NCBI GenBank assembly: GCA_007570785.1
Contig: ML660777.1
Span: 1,122,363 to 1,186,362 of the forward strand
Length of the DNA: 64,000 nt
Reading direction: 5' to 3'
DNA from: Antilocapra americana
Lineage: Eukaryota > Chordata > Mammalia > Artiodactyla > Antilocapridae
The notes under the pieces are model-generated. The model was not told where the DNA came from. It saw only the letters and a list, made by a program, of their open reading frames with translations, and did not search any database. Each line of letters begins with the position of its first letter. Positions within the stretch are counted from its first letter, which is position 1. A program made the position numbers and the translations under genes. Shown piece by piece: positions 1 to 10,150 of this stretch.

Positions 1-862
1 GCACAGTGCTCACTCACAGCACAATACAATGGCCGACTTCAGAGTCCGTGGTGGACGGTCCCGTGGTCCTGCCCACGCCTTGGCCAAGTGAGTCAGTTAA
101 GGAGGAAATGTGTATTTGCAAGTGCGGTACTGGACGGGCCCATTGACCCACTGACCACTTGGCTGCTGACCATCAAGACCAGGCTGACTGCCCTCATTGT
201 GTTGTGATGGCGTATAGACCCGTGTTCTGAAATTCAGAACCGGAAGACAGGGCAGCGAGGCCTCACAACGTTTAGAGGCCGCACATTTGCGTTTTGCTCT
301 ATTCCACTCTCCCTGGGGGTAGTCTCTTGAAAAAGGAAAGAAAAAGATGCTGGCATACTTTCCTGGTGCCTTCTGTTCATCCAACAAATACCTCTGAGCC
401 CTGGCATGTGCCAGACACTGTGCTGGGAAGTCAAACTGAGTCCCCAGCCTCTGCCCTCAGTCTAACAAGAGAAGCAGACAAGCAGACCAACCACTTCCAC
501 GTCTCATGGTGACTACACAGGTTCAGAAGCCCAGCCTGGTGATGTGGAAGCAGGGAGGTGGGTGGGCAGTTTCACCTCTTTAAAAAAAAAAAAAAATACA
601 CGCCACCAAAGAAACCCCCAAAACACACACCCGACAAGATTTGAAAGTTGCTAAGACAGTAGCCCTTAAAAGTTCTCACTCAAAAAACTGTTAACTATGC
701 AAAGTGGTGGATACTAACTAAACTTCTTGTGGGGATCATTTCTCAGTGTTTACATACACCAAGTTGTCACGCTGTACACCTAAAACTACTATTACTATGA
801 CAGCATATGTCAATTACATCTCAACACAGCTGGGGGATCAAGAATGTAGGTAAAGGAGGTAT
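1..862. other. Intergenic DNA with L2- and L1-like fragments
   Basis: No gene is seen. Bases about 370-480 resemble an L2 3' end (catccaacaaatacctctga then tgccagacactgtgctgg). Bases about 700-835 resemble an L1 3' tail (ttgtcacgctgtacacctaa). The remainder is not recognised. Confidence 0.4.
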
Positions 863-1066
863 GGGCTTCCCAGGTGGCGCTATTGGTAAAGAACTGGCCT
901 GCCGATGCAGGAGACATGTAAGAGACACTGGTTCGATCCCAGAGTCGGGAAGATCCCCTGGAGGAGGGCACAGCAACCCACCCCAGTATTCTTGCCTGGA
1001 GAATTCCGTGGACAGAGGAGCCTTGTGGGTCATAAACAGCTGGACATAACTGACGCGACTTAGCAC
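863..1066 (+). repeat. Bov-tA type SINE
   Basis: Starts gggcttcccaggtggcgc, with the tRNA-derived A/B-box part ggttcgatcccagag, and ends with the gagttggacacgactgag-like tail (diverged). It is followed by a CA/TA simple repeat (1070-1096). Confidence 0.9.
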
Positions 1067-1069
1067 AGG

Positions 1070-1096
1070 ACATGCACACACACACATACACATATA
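1070..1096. repeat. CA-rich microsatellite
   Basis: Short (CA)n run with a TACA variation at the 3' end of the preceding SINE. Confidence 0.7.
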
Positions 1097-1344
1097 AGGG
1101 AGGTATATTCAAAGTAAATGCTCTCACCTACACAGAGAGAGAGAGAGAAAAGAAAAAGAAAAAAAAAACCACTCAAAATGGTTTACTTGAAATTACTAAA
1201 ATGAAAGCCTCTAAACACTATGTTACTTTCCTTCTCAGAGTCTACCTAATGCATAAATATAAGCCACAGATATCAAGGAATCAAGAGGAGAGAATGGGGA
1301 CTGAATTTCTTGTGATCAGCCACTGAGAAAGCAATTAATTTCTG

Positions 1345-2175
1345 TTTTCGGAAAGAATTTTAATTGGAAGATAACTGCTTTACATTGTTGTGTTGCTTTC
1401 TGCCGTACAACATTGGGAATCAGCCATAATTATATAAATATATCCCCTCCCTGAAGCCTCCCTCCCCCCCCATCCTGCCCCTTTATGTCAGGCTGGCCTA
1501 AGCACCAGGCTGGCCTCCCTGTGTTATACAGTAGCTTCCTACTAGCTATGTGAGAGTCGAACAGTGAAAAAGGCAGAGCACCGAAGAATTGATGCTTTTG
1601 AGCTGTGGTGTTGGAGAAGACTCTTGAGAGTCCCTTGGACTGCAAGGAGATCCAACAAGTCCATCCTAAAGGAGATCAGTCCTGGGTGTTCATTGGAAGG
1701 ACTGATGTTGAAGCTGAAACTCCAATACTTTGGCCACCTCATGCAAAGAGTTGACTCATTGGAAAAGACCTTAATGCTGGGGAGGATTGGGGGCAGGAGG
1801 AGAAGGGGATGACAGAGGGTGAGATGGCTGGATGGCATCACCAACTCGATGGACATGGGTTTGGGTGGACTCCGGGGGTTGGTGATGGACAGGGAGGCCA
1901 GGTGTGCTGCAGCTGATAGAGTCGCAAAGAGTCGGATACGACTGAGTGGCTGAACTGAACTAAACTGAACTAGCTATCTATCTTACAGAGGGTAACGTAT
2001 ATGTTTCAATGCTACTTTCTCAATTCGTCCCATCCTCTCCTTCCCCCACTGTGTCCACAAGTCCGTTCTCTATGTCTGCGTCTCTATTCCTTCCCTGCAA
2101 ATAGGTTCATCAATACTATTTCCCTAGATTCCATATATATACATTAACATACGATATTTGCGTTTTACTTGGCAG
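1345..2175 (-). mobile_element. L1 LINE 3' fragment interrupted by a BovB insertion
   Basis: Bases 1345-1549 and 1978-2175 are two halves of one antisense L1 3'-region repeat (tacaacattgggaatcagcc; then cccccactgtgtccacaagt). The interruption is the BovB segment described next. Confidence 0.7.
1550..1968 (+). mobile_element. BovB (RTE LINE) 3' fragment
   Basis: 5'-truncated copy. It still reads the end of the BovB reverse-transcriptase protein (segments such as ELWCWRRLLRVPWTARRSNK and LQYFGHLMQRVDSLEKTLML), then the BovB/Bov-A 3' tail (gtcgcaaagagtcggatacg) ending in the typical (TGAAC)n repeat. It is flanked by ACTAGCTAT at 1541-1549 and again at 1969-1977, a perfect target-site duplication inside the older L1. 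The reading frame is short and the element is dead. Confidence 0.9.
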
Positions 2176-2295
2176 TCAATTTCTACCCAGTCTCATGCCC
2201 AGTCTATCTTCTTCCAGCTCCACTCGCCACCAATGTTAACAAAAAGAACAAGATATTAAAAAGTAAGGATAAAACGGTTTATAAAATTGCATAGA

Positions 2296-2485
2296 GGGAC
2301 CCCCCTCATGGTCCAGTGGCCAAGACGCTGCACTCCCAGTGCAGGGTAACTGAGTTCCAAACCTGGTCAGGGAACTAGATCCCATGTGCTCCAACTACGA
2401 GTTGGCATGACTCAACTAAAGACACTGCATGCTGCAACAAGACCCGGGACAGCCAAATAAACGAATAAACATATATTTTTAAAAT
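2296..2485 (+). repeat. CHR-type (tRNA-Glu) SINE
   Basis: cctcatggtccagtggccaa, then cctggtcagggaactagatc and a caataaacgaataaac tail, the CHR family pattern shared by ruminants, hippos and whales. Confidence 0.8.
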
Positions 2486-2502
2486 TCCATAGAGCATGGG
2501 AA

Positions 2503-2712
2503 GGCTGGTGGCTCAGTGGTGAAGAATCTGCCTGCAATACAGGAGACTTTCCGACATCACAGTTTCGATCTCTGGGTCAGAAAGATCCCATAGAGTAAGA
2601 AAAGGCAACCCACTCCAGTATTCTTGTCTGGAGCATCCCATTGACAGAGGAGCCTGGCGGGCTGTAGTCCAAGAGTCCGACAGGACTGAGCGACTAAATA
2701 ACAACAAACCTA
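2503..2712 (+). repeat. Bov-tA type SINE
   Basis: ggtggctcagtggtgaagaa to gtccgacaggactgagcgac; plus orientation, diverged in the B box. Confidence 0.9.
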
Positions 2713-4142
2713 AATTTTAAAACGAATTCTGGGTGCTATCCCTCAGAGTGAAGTGAGCTAGTGACTGTGGGGGGTGAAGGAGAAGAAATGGTGCCAAGAT
2801 CTCCGACCTCTGAGCTACCACCCCCAACCTGCAGCCCCAGTGGTTCATCAAATGCCTGAAAGCAGCACCAGCCCTGGGGATTTGGCCTCAGGCTCCTGGG
2901 AAATCTCTCAGGTCAAGACGCAGGGATGAGGTGTGGTGATGCTTCAGGGACAGACGCCGATGGACGGAGTGCCTCTGAGGTCTCTTCTGAGTGCTGACCC
3001 CTTGTTTTCCTGGGTGGAAAAATGGGTGAGAGAAGCTTGCGCTGATAACGTGGGTGTAGCACCGTGAGTCACCTTCATGGCACTCACGGAATGAACACAT
3101 TTCCGGGAGGAGCTGAGGTGAAGCAGTGAGTTCTGGCAAGTCCTCCTCTCCTCTCTCTGCTAATAATAAAAGAGTCAATGAATTGTTCAATTTGTACGTT
3201 TGGAGTGTGCACTGAGTTGAACCAGTCTTCCTGCCTCAGGCAGGCATTTGGCCTCCCTAGGCTGTGTGAACCATGAGCCTGAGGAAAAAGCTTGATTTCT
3301 TGCTTTGTGAAAAGTTATTCTTTCGTGCACCTTTTGCATAGATTTTTCAAAAATGAACATGAGACATCTTCTCTAATTTTGGAGGGGAAAATCTGAGGAT
3401 TTGTAATATCCTATACAATCCAACCGTGAAACGTTCTTCGGTGAGCAACTCCCTCCCACCTCAAAGCCAAAGGGAGAGGTGAGGATAGGAGTTCCCCAAT
3501 AGCTGGGGTGGCCAGTCTCCATCCAAACCATCTTGACAGCACAGAGAATTATGGCGGTACAGCTCCCTGCAAGGCCCTATCCATACATTCTGAGCCTGGG
3601 ACGAAACAGGAAGTGCCCAGGAGCCAAAGTAAACGTGGCTCCTCCCTGGAGAGATGCCCAGGCCCTGCGTGTAGACCACAGCTGAAAGGGGCCTTGGAAA
3701 ACTTTTGGAAACCTCTCTTAGGAAGATGGAAGAAGTTCACACACTTGTCCCTGGTGAGACAACACCGAATCTGCTCTGCAAACCACGGCGGGCCTCGGTG
3801 GGGAGCGCCCAGTGGTGAGGGCTGAATCCAGACTGAGGAGGCCTTGACAGACACTCCGGCCCTTTCAGAAGCAGAGAGCGATTCTGAGGCTAGGAGCCCA
3901 AACCGGAGAATGGGGGACTCCCAGGTCAAAGACTTGGGACCAGGTCTAGGGCAACGTCTCACCTCTCCACCTTTATCCTCCTCCCCTCCAGCCCCACTGT
4001 TACACACTGCTCCAGAGACATGCCTTTGAAAGAGATTTTAATTTGGTCCTGCGATGAAAGCCAAGAGGAGGTTTATGGGTCTAAGTGAGGACGGGCCTTG
4101 GCAAAAGTGGAAAGGATTGAGATTAACCTCGGCAGAGGTATG
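2713..4142. other. Intergenic stretch without recognised features
   Basis: No SINEs and no gene-like structure. The opposing open frames near 3508-4029 (up to 152 codons) lack splice signals, a codon pattern or known domains, and are treated as chance. Confidence 0.4.
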
Positions 4143-4144
4143 GT

Positions 4145-4275
4145 GTTGTGTAGTGTATTAGTCACTCAGTCATGTCCGACTCTTTGTGACGCCATGGACT
4201 GTAGTCCTCCAGGCTCCTCCACCCATGGGACTGTCCAGGCAAGCGTCCTGGAGAGGGTTGCCACTTCCTCCTCCA
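4145..4275 (-). repeat. Bov-tA SINE, truncated
   Basis: gtcactcagtcatgtccgac, then ggactgtagtcctccaggct; the promoter half is missing. Confidence 0.85.
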
Positions 4276-4679
4276 TCGGAAGAGCTATGGCAGCAGACAG
4301 GTGGGTGCTGTGGTCCCATCTTCTGGTGTGCCATCATGGCCTCGGTGTGATGTCCCGAGCCCCATCCTACCACTTATCAATGTGACAGAGAAGTGAGGGA
4401 CCGTGGCCTGCTTTCCTGGGTCTGCCCCACCCCCACCTGGCCTTCTAAGGGAATGCCCTCCCCACCCCGTCACAAGTGGGAGCTTCTCAGGTCTACTCTC
4501 CCAGCGAGGCTGCACACAGACCACAGTGGGGCAGGATGCCAGGGGAGAGCCCGGCACCTGTGAAAGTCCCCAACTCCTGTCATGTGACCCCACTCCATCT
4601 GACTAGAGCCCCCGCTCTCTGGGAAGCTTGAGTCGCCTCAGAGTTTACAGTGTGAGTTCTTAGAAGCTTGACTGAGCAG
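4276..4679. other. Unique intergenic sequence
   Basis: Moderately GC-rich, nothing recognised. Confidence 0.3.
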
Positions 4680-5042
4680 CACTTTTTTTTTTTAAAGCTG
4701 GCAACTTTATTTTATAATTTTATTTATTTATTTATTTGTGGTTGTGCTGGGTCTTCGTTGTGTGGGCTTTTCTCTAGTTGTGGTGGGCGGAGGCTACTCT
4801 CTGCTCACAGTGCCAGGACTTCTCATCGCGGTGGCTTCTCTTGTGGAGCATGGGCTCGAGGGCCTGTGGGCTCAGCAGTTGCAGTTCCCGGACTTCAGGG
4901 CATAGGCTCAGTAGTTGTGGCACGTGGGCTTAGGTGCTCCTGGGCATGCAGAGTCTTCCCGTATCAGGAATTGAACCCATGTCTCCCTTGTCTCATACAT
5001 TGGCAGGTGGATTCTTTACCACTGAGCCACCAGGGAAGACCT
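4680..5042 (-). repeat. CHR-type SINE, long form
   Basis: Begins with the complement of the A-rich tail (tttttttttttaaag, tttatttatttatttg) and ends ttctttaccactgagccacc agggaag; the middle ggttgtgctgggtcttcgtt is typical of the long CHR family. Confidence 0.85.
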
Positions 5043-6289
5043 AAACTGGACTTTTAGAAGCTGGTAGTTGTCTATCTAGGTAGATACACCAGTTGCCCCT
5101 GTGTGGTCACCTGAGTGGCACCTCACGGCGATTCTGGCTTACATCACTAATTACCCTGGGACATTTGTGACCTAAACAGCTGTCTCTCATATCCCTTGTT
5201 TTGCAAAGCAGTTGCTTGGAGGAATGTGAGTAAATCTGAACAGGGACCCATTTGCCACCTGGATAAGAAAGAGGTGTCATCCCCTAACCTCCTTCCTTCC
5301 AAGAATGCAAAGTGGTAGAAGACTGATATGGGTCAGACAGGAAAGGACATCCAAGGTCCCCAACAAGAAGCCCAGTTCCAGCGAAGCCTGAATCTGGATA
5401 ATAACCTGGGTACAGTGCCCCCATGGGAAGGTCCATTTGGGGGCTGGTTTTGGCCAACTGTTTGGCTGAAGCCCAAAGTACCCCCCAGTAGAGCCACCAA
5501 AGCAAAGAGAGCATCTTGTGGGGCTGGGAAGCCCTCCCGTTTGGAGGCTTTAAGTTTCAGATAGATGGAACTCTGAGACTACCTTTTGTCCTCCCTCAAA
5601 GCAAAATGCCACCGTGGTGTTTGTGTTCACTGAGAGTGAAAAGCAAGGACAATGAACCATAGGGACATGGTGACCCTGCAGCAAAAGAGCTCGGCAGGAC
5701 CTGGAGCCTGTCCATAGGCTTCTCAGAGAAGGCCACAGACTGCTCTGGCTCTGATCACAGCCTATTGTTTCTAAGTGAGACAGGCTCCTTTGAGATCAGT
5801 AAACCCCAGGATTATTGGGCAACTTTTTTCAGGGATGTTTCAGGGAGAAATACAGGATGCCCTGTACTTTGGGCAAGTGGGGACTAAAGCGGTTAAATCT
5901 GACAGAAAAAGACTATCCCACATTGGTAAAAGAGATCAAAGTGGTTAGTTATTTTCAGAAATGGAAGAAGCTCAAAGCTGTTAGTGGTATTCCCTTAACT
6001 TCTGTTACAGGCCCTTTAGATGAATGGCATGCTTAAGGAAGCTGAGAAGCATGTGTGAGAGATAGCACAGTGTCCTTGGACAGAACTTCAGATGATTTAT
6101 GGCACATTAGAATATGGTTTTGAATTGATTTATAAGGAATTGATCTGTTAGGAAGAAATGACTACCGTATGAGCCCAACATTTCCACTTCTGGCCTAGGG
6201 TAGGACCAGAGAAACTTTTAAAAACTTTCACAGTACAGTGGTGTTCAGCGTGTCCACCTGGCCAGGCGACTGTTAACGACTGCATGTGT
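5043..6289. other. Intergenic stretch without recognised genes
   Basis: No repeats clear enough to name. The 73-codon frame at 5815-6036 has retroviral gag-like flavour (NFFQGCFREKYRMPCTLGKW, LTEKDYPTLVKEIK), but with only one short frame this is an unproven relic at most. Confidence 0.3.
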
Positions 6290-6498
6290 TCCCCTTCCCA
6301 GGTGGCACTAGTGGTAAAGAACCTGCTTTTGAATGCAGAAGACTTAAGAGACACAGGTTCAATCCCTGCTCTGGAAAAGGGAATGGCAGCCCACTCCAGT
6401 ATTCCTGCTTGGAAAACTCCATGGACAGAGGAATCTGGTGGGCTACAGCCCATGGAGCCTCCAAGAGTTGGACACAGTTAAGAAACTTAGAATGCACA
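6290..6498 (+). repeat. Bov-tA type SINE
   Basis: cccaggtggcactagtggta to gttggacacagttaagaaac. Confidence 0.9.
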
Positions 6499-6517
6499 CA
6501 CGTGTTCCCCCAGGGTT

Positions 6518-6850
6518 CCTAAGCTGAAACCCTACCCTCCAATATGATGGTATTAGGAGGTGGGGCTTTGGGAGGGGATTAGGATTAGATACGTCACAAG
6601 GGTGGTGCCCTCATGAATGGAATCTGTGCCCTTACCTTACATGAGGAAGATTGTCTCTTTCTGTCTGCCATGTGAGGATGTAAGGAGAAGTCGGCAGTCT
6701 AACCTGGAAGCAGGCGCTCAATGGAATCTCACGGCACTAACACTCTGAACTTGAACTTCCATCCCTCAGAACTGTGAGAAACAAATTTCTGTTATCGAGA
6801 AGCAGGTCTATAATTTTGTGTTATGGCAGCCTGGGCTGAGACAGCTACAG
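6518..6850 (+). mobile_element. MaLR-type LTR (ERVL-MaLR) relic
   Basis: Landmarks of the MLT1/MST LTR class are present in order: ctccaatatgatggtatta, aggaggtggggctttgggag, ctgccatgtgaggatgtaag, gaactgtgagaaacaaattt and tgttatggcagcctgggctg. It is a solo LTR with no internal retroviral coding sequence next to it. It is an ancient non-functional copy; the subfamily is not assigned. Confidence 0.7.
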
Positions 6851-7147
6851 CCCTCGGTTATTCCATCATTACCTTAGGTATTGCTGTGAAGATGTTCTGT
6901 AGATATGACTTAAGTTCATCATCAGTTAACCTTTAGTAAGGGAGACTAAGTATGGGTGAGTATGGATCAGTCCACCGAAAGATGTGAAGAGCAGAGCTGA
7001 GTTAAGAAATCCTGCCAGTGGACAACAGCTGCAGTTCACGTTCAAGGGTTCCAGCCTGAAGCTCCTGACACCATGCCCTATGGATATGAGGTTTTCCCAG
7101 ACAGCCCCCACGATTGCAGAAGCAGATCTGTGCAATACATTTCCCCC

Positions 7148-7283
7148 TTTCTTCTTCTTCTTTTTTTTTTTTTTTCTGAGCCGTGCACCTTGTGGGATCT
7201 TGATTCCTAGACCAGGAATCAAACCTGTGCCCCCTGCAGTGGAGGTGTGGAGTCTTAACCACCAGACTGCCAGGGAAGTCCCT
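7148..7283 (-). repeat. CHR-type SINE fragment
   Basis: Poly(T) then gggatcttgattcctagacc, aggaatcaaacctgtgcccc and ccagactgccagggaagtcc, the complement of a CHR head. Confidence 0.85.
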
Positions 7284-7405
7284 ACGTTTCTTAAGAATAT
7301 CTCTGATTGGTTCTGCTTCTTTGGTTGAACTTTACTAACACAGCAGGTGATTTTAACATTGTTCAGGCTGAGAACCAGAGTTAAATGGTTAAGCTAAAGG
7401 GCGGG

Positions 7406-7624
7406 CTTTCCCAGGTGGCTCAGTGGTAAAGAATCTGCCTACAATGCAGGAGCACAGGAAACCTGAATTTGATCCCTGGGTTGGGAAAATCCCCTGAAGG
7501 AGGGCACAGCAATCCACTCCAGTATTCTTGCCTGGAGAATCCCATGGACAGAGGAGCCTGGAGGACTGCAGGCCATGGGGTCACAAAGAGTCACACAGGA
7601 CTGAAGTGACTTAGCACAAACGCA
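7406..7624 (+). repeat. Bov-tA type SINE
   Basis: gggctttcccaggtggctca to gactgaagtgacttagcaca. Confidence 0.92.
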
Positions 7625-7627
7625 TGC

Positions 7628-7769
7628 AAGAAATAACCCAAGGTCAAGGGGGAGGGAGGAGGGAGGGGGGTTCTGGAGGGGGAGCATACGTAAACCCATG
7701 GTGATATCATGTCATCGTATGGCAAAACTAATAAAAAAAAGAAAAGAAAAAGAAATAACCCAAGGTCAA
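7628..7769 (+). mobile_element. Very short 5'-truncated L1 insertion with 20-bp TSD
   Basis: The 20-bp word AAGAAATAACCCAAGGTCAA occurs at 7628-7647 and again at 7750-7769. Between them lie about 100 bp of an L1 3' end (gggggagcatacgtaaaccc, catcgtatggcaaaactaat) plus an A-rich tail. The perfect long duplication indicates a fairly recent event. Confidence 0.85.
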
Positions 7770-8029
7770 ATCTCCTCTCTTCTACCTACACCTCTGTGAC
7801 TGCAGCTCCCTTAGCTGTAAAACGGGGATCACAGTGTCTACCGCAGGGGGACAGTGTGAAGGCCAAATGCTCTCACGTATGTCAAAAGTTCAGAGAGCAG
7901 CAGGACCCGCACCCTGCCCACCGCTTTTTATAATGTCAGGCTGTTCTGGGCCGTGAGCAACGAAATGCCATTGGAACAAAAATGAGCCTGGTTTACATCT
8001 CATTGCTTGACATCTAAAGTTTTGGAGTT

Positions 8030-8560
8030 TATTTCAGAACCAAATCAACACGTCTTCCCTCCAACTTGCTCCTATGGTCCGCAAGAGGGCCCCAGACCCC
8101 TAAACCCACGCGGAGCAGCGACCAGAGGCGGTCAGGCCTCTCTGCTGATTAGAGCAGTAATGGGGGCGCAGCCAAGAGCCCCACCGTGCTTATTAAAGTG
8201 GACTGTGAATTGCTCCAGTCTCCCTCATCATTCTTCAGGGGCGTTTCAATAGGTGGTTTTCAGGCCCCAGGGTCTCGCTGATAACTGGGAGAGTCGCGGA
8301 GGTCCTGCCCTCCTCCCCCCGGCAGCCTGTCGTTTTCGCTGCTCCGGTGTCGCTGCTGAGAGAGCGCGTTCCTCCTGCTCGCACCCCGCGCCCTCCTTAT
8401 GGTCAGCTTCGGCCTTCAATCTGGCACATCAGTGCCCTCTGGTGGCCGGACCCTGCAGCTACTACTCACTCTGCAAGAGTTTATTTGCTGGAAGCGGCTG
8501 AGAATAAAGTGCTTGACTGTGATTTCTTTTTAAGCCGCGGATGCTCACGTGCTCCTGCGA
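8030..8560. other. GC-rich SINE-free island, possible conserved non-coding element
   Basis: The sequence is CpG-richer than its surroundings, lacks repeats and contains the CTCF-like motif. No exon structure was found. A regulatory role is inference. Confidence 0.3.
8433..8449 (-). promoter_or_regulatory. Candidate CTCF site
   Basis: The plus strand reads agtgccctctggtggcc; the reverse complement GGCCACCAGAGGGCACT fits the CTCF core (CCASYAGRKGGCA) at all core positions. It lies in a GC-rich, SINE-free island (about 8030-8560) in the intergenic DNA 3' of SASH1. Confidence 0.4.
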
Positions 8561-8659
8561 ATCCAGAGAGGGTCCGTCTCTTTACCGATTTACTCTGTCA
8601 CTGGCTATCTGTGTACGACCTTAGGTACTCTTGTCGCCTCTCTGCGTCTCTTTCCTCAC

Positions 8660-8662
<3 letters not shown>

Positions 8663-8706
<44 letters not shown>
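8663..8706. repeat. (TG)n microsatellite
   Basis: About 22 uninterrupted TG units, abutting the 3' end of a reversed SINE. Confidence 0.95.
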
Positions 8707-8708
<2 letters not shown>

Positions 8709-8915
8709 TGTTAGTCGCTCAGTCGAGTCTGACTCTTTGCAACTCCATGGACTGTAGCCTGCCAGGCTCCTCTGTCCATGGAATTTTCCAAGCAAGAATA
8801 CTGCATTCAGTAGCCATTCCCTTCTCCAGGAGTTCTTCCAGACCCAGGGATCGAACCCAGGTCACCTGTGTTGCAGGCAGATTCTTTATCGTCTGAGCCC
8901 CCAGGGAAGACCACT
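8707..8915 (-). repeat. Bov-tA type SINE
   Basis: cttgttagtcgctcagtcga to gagcccccagggaagacc on the plus strand, so the element is reversed. Confidence 0.92.
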
Positions 8916-8987
8916 TCTTCACCTTTAATCTGAGATTAAAGTAAATCATCGCCAGCTGTAATATTTAGGCTTCAAGGGCTTCCGGCT

Positions 8988-9203
8988 CCTGCTAAGTCGC
9001 TTCAGTCCTGTCTGACGCTTTGTGACCCCATGGACTATAGCCTTCTGGGCTCCTCAGTCCGTGGGATTCTCCAGGCAAAATACTGGAGTGGGTTGCCATG
9101 TCCTCCTCCAGGGGATCTTCCCAACTCAGGGATTGAACCCCTTTCTCTTGTCTCCTGCATTGGCAGGCGGGTTCTTTACCACTAGTGGTGCATGGGAAGC
9201 CTG
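8988..9203 (-). repeat. Bov-tA type SINE
   Basis: gctcctgctaagtcgcttca to ggttctttaccactagtggt; a second reversed copy, 70 bp from the previous one. Confidence 0.92.
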
Positions 9204-9214
9204 TCAGACTCTGG

Positions 9215-9330
9215 GAATGTCATTCCTTTAACAAATACTATGTGTCAAGTGTAGAGGTTCAGATTCAACAGACAGCAACCTGAGCATTCCTGCTTTAATT
9301 TGTAGGAGGACACACACCTAATGAAGATAA
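9215..9330 (+). repeat. L2-like fragment
   Basis: cctttaacaaatactatgtg tcaagtgt then attcaacagacagcaacctg, weakly matching the L2 3' end. Confidence 0.4.
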
Positions 9331-9783
9331 CAAAGAAGTAAACTACATAGTGTGTTAGAAGAGTATGAGAAAGCAGATATAAGACTCAGAACTGGTGGCC
9401 AAGATAAAGCTAAGGAACAATGCTGGTTTAAGTGATGAAGTCAGGCCGGAACTCTGAAAGGTCGCTTTAAACAGAGACCTCGTGGGAGGAGGATGGGAGG
9501 CGGTTAGTCCTGCAGATTTTCTGGGATAGAACGTTCCAGGTTGAGGAGAACCCCACAAGGGTCTGAGGGGAGGAACTCTCTGGCTAAATTAGAGACACAG
9601 AGGGTATAATGGGGCAAGGGGGCGACATTGGCCACATCACACTTTAGTGAAAGTGAGAAGTCTTGACTGCTGGACCACCAGGCAAGTCCCCACGGCAGAG
9701 AAATTAACCTTGACTCTGAAAGAAATGGAAAGAGGTGGAGGGGTAGGGGCAGAGGAGTGACATAACATGGACTCTGTTTTTAC

Positions 9784-10150
9784 AGGGTCTGCTCAGGCAG
9801 CCGTAATAAAATACAATAGACTGGGTGGCTTGCACAACAGAAATTAATTTGCTCACAGTTCTGGAGGCTGGAAAGACCAAGATCAAGTTCTGGCAGGACT
9901 GAGCTTCTGTCGAGAACCCTCTTCCCGGTGGGTCAGTGCCAACCTTCTCACTAGGTCCTCATGTGGACAGAGAAGATGCCTCATAGTTCCTTCCTCGTTT
10001 TATAAAGACGCTAATCCTGGCCTGGGGCTCTCCCTCGTGACCTCGTCTAACCCTAACCACTTCCCAAAGGCCCCACCTCCTAATGGGACCCACTAGGGGA
10101 CTGGTTCCAATGTTTGAATTTGGGAGGGACACAAACATCCATAGCTGAGT
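9784..10150 (+). mobile_element. Ancient interspersed repeat, family uncertain
   Basis: gactgggtggcttgcacaac, then cacagttctggaggctggaa and aaaggccccacctcctaatg form a widely dispersed mammalian repeat pattern. I cannot name the family reliably (LTR-like or DNA-transposon-like). Confidence 0.5.

Noticed and set aside
821..1127. Open frames of 80-105 codons over 807-1127
   Set aside because: They lie in a Bov-tA SINE and are read from its conserved sequence; the same peptides recur at every SINE in the window.
1542..1856. 104-codon frame on the minus strand
   Set aside because: It is the complement of the BovB reverse-transcriptase remnant and not a gene.
3549..4029. 152-codon minus-strand frame and overlapping plus-strand frames
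   Set aside because: No splice context, domain or codon pattern; overlapping frames on both strands are typical of GC-rich non-coding DNA.
5815..6036. 73-codon frame with a gag-like look
   Set aside because: Too short, and no LTR or neighbouring retroviral frame is close enough to call it a provirus; kept only as a remark.
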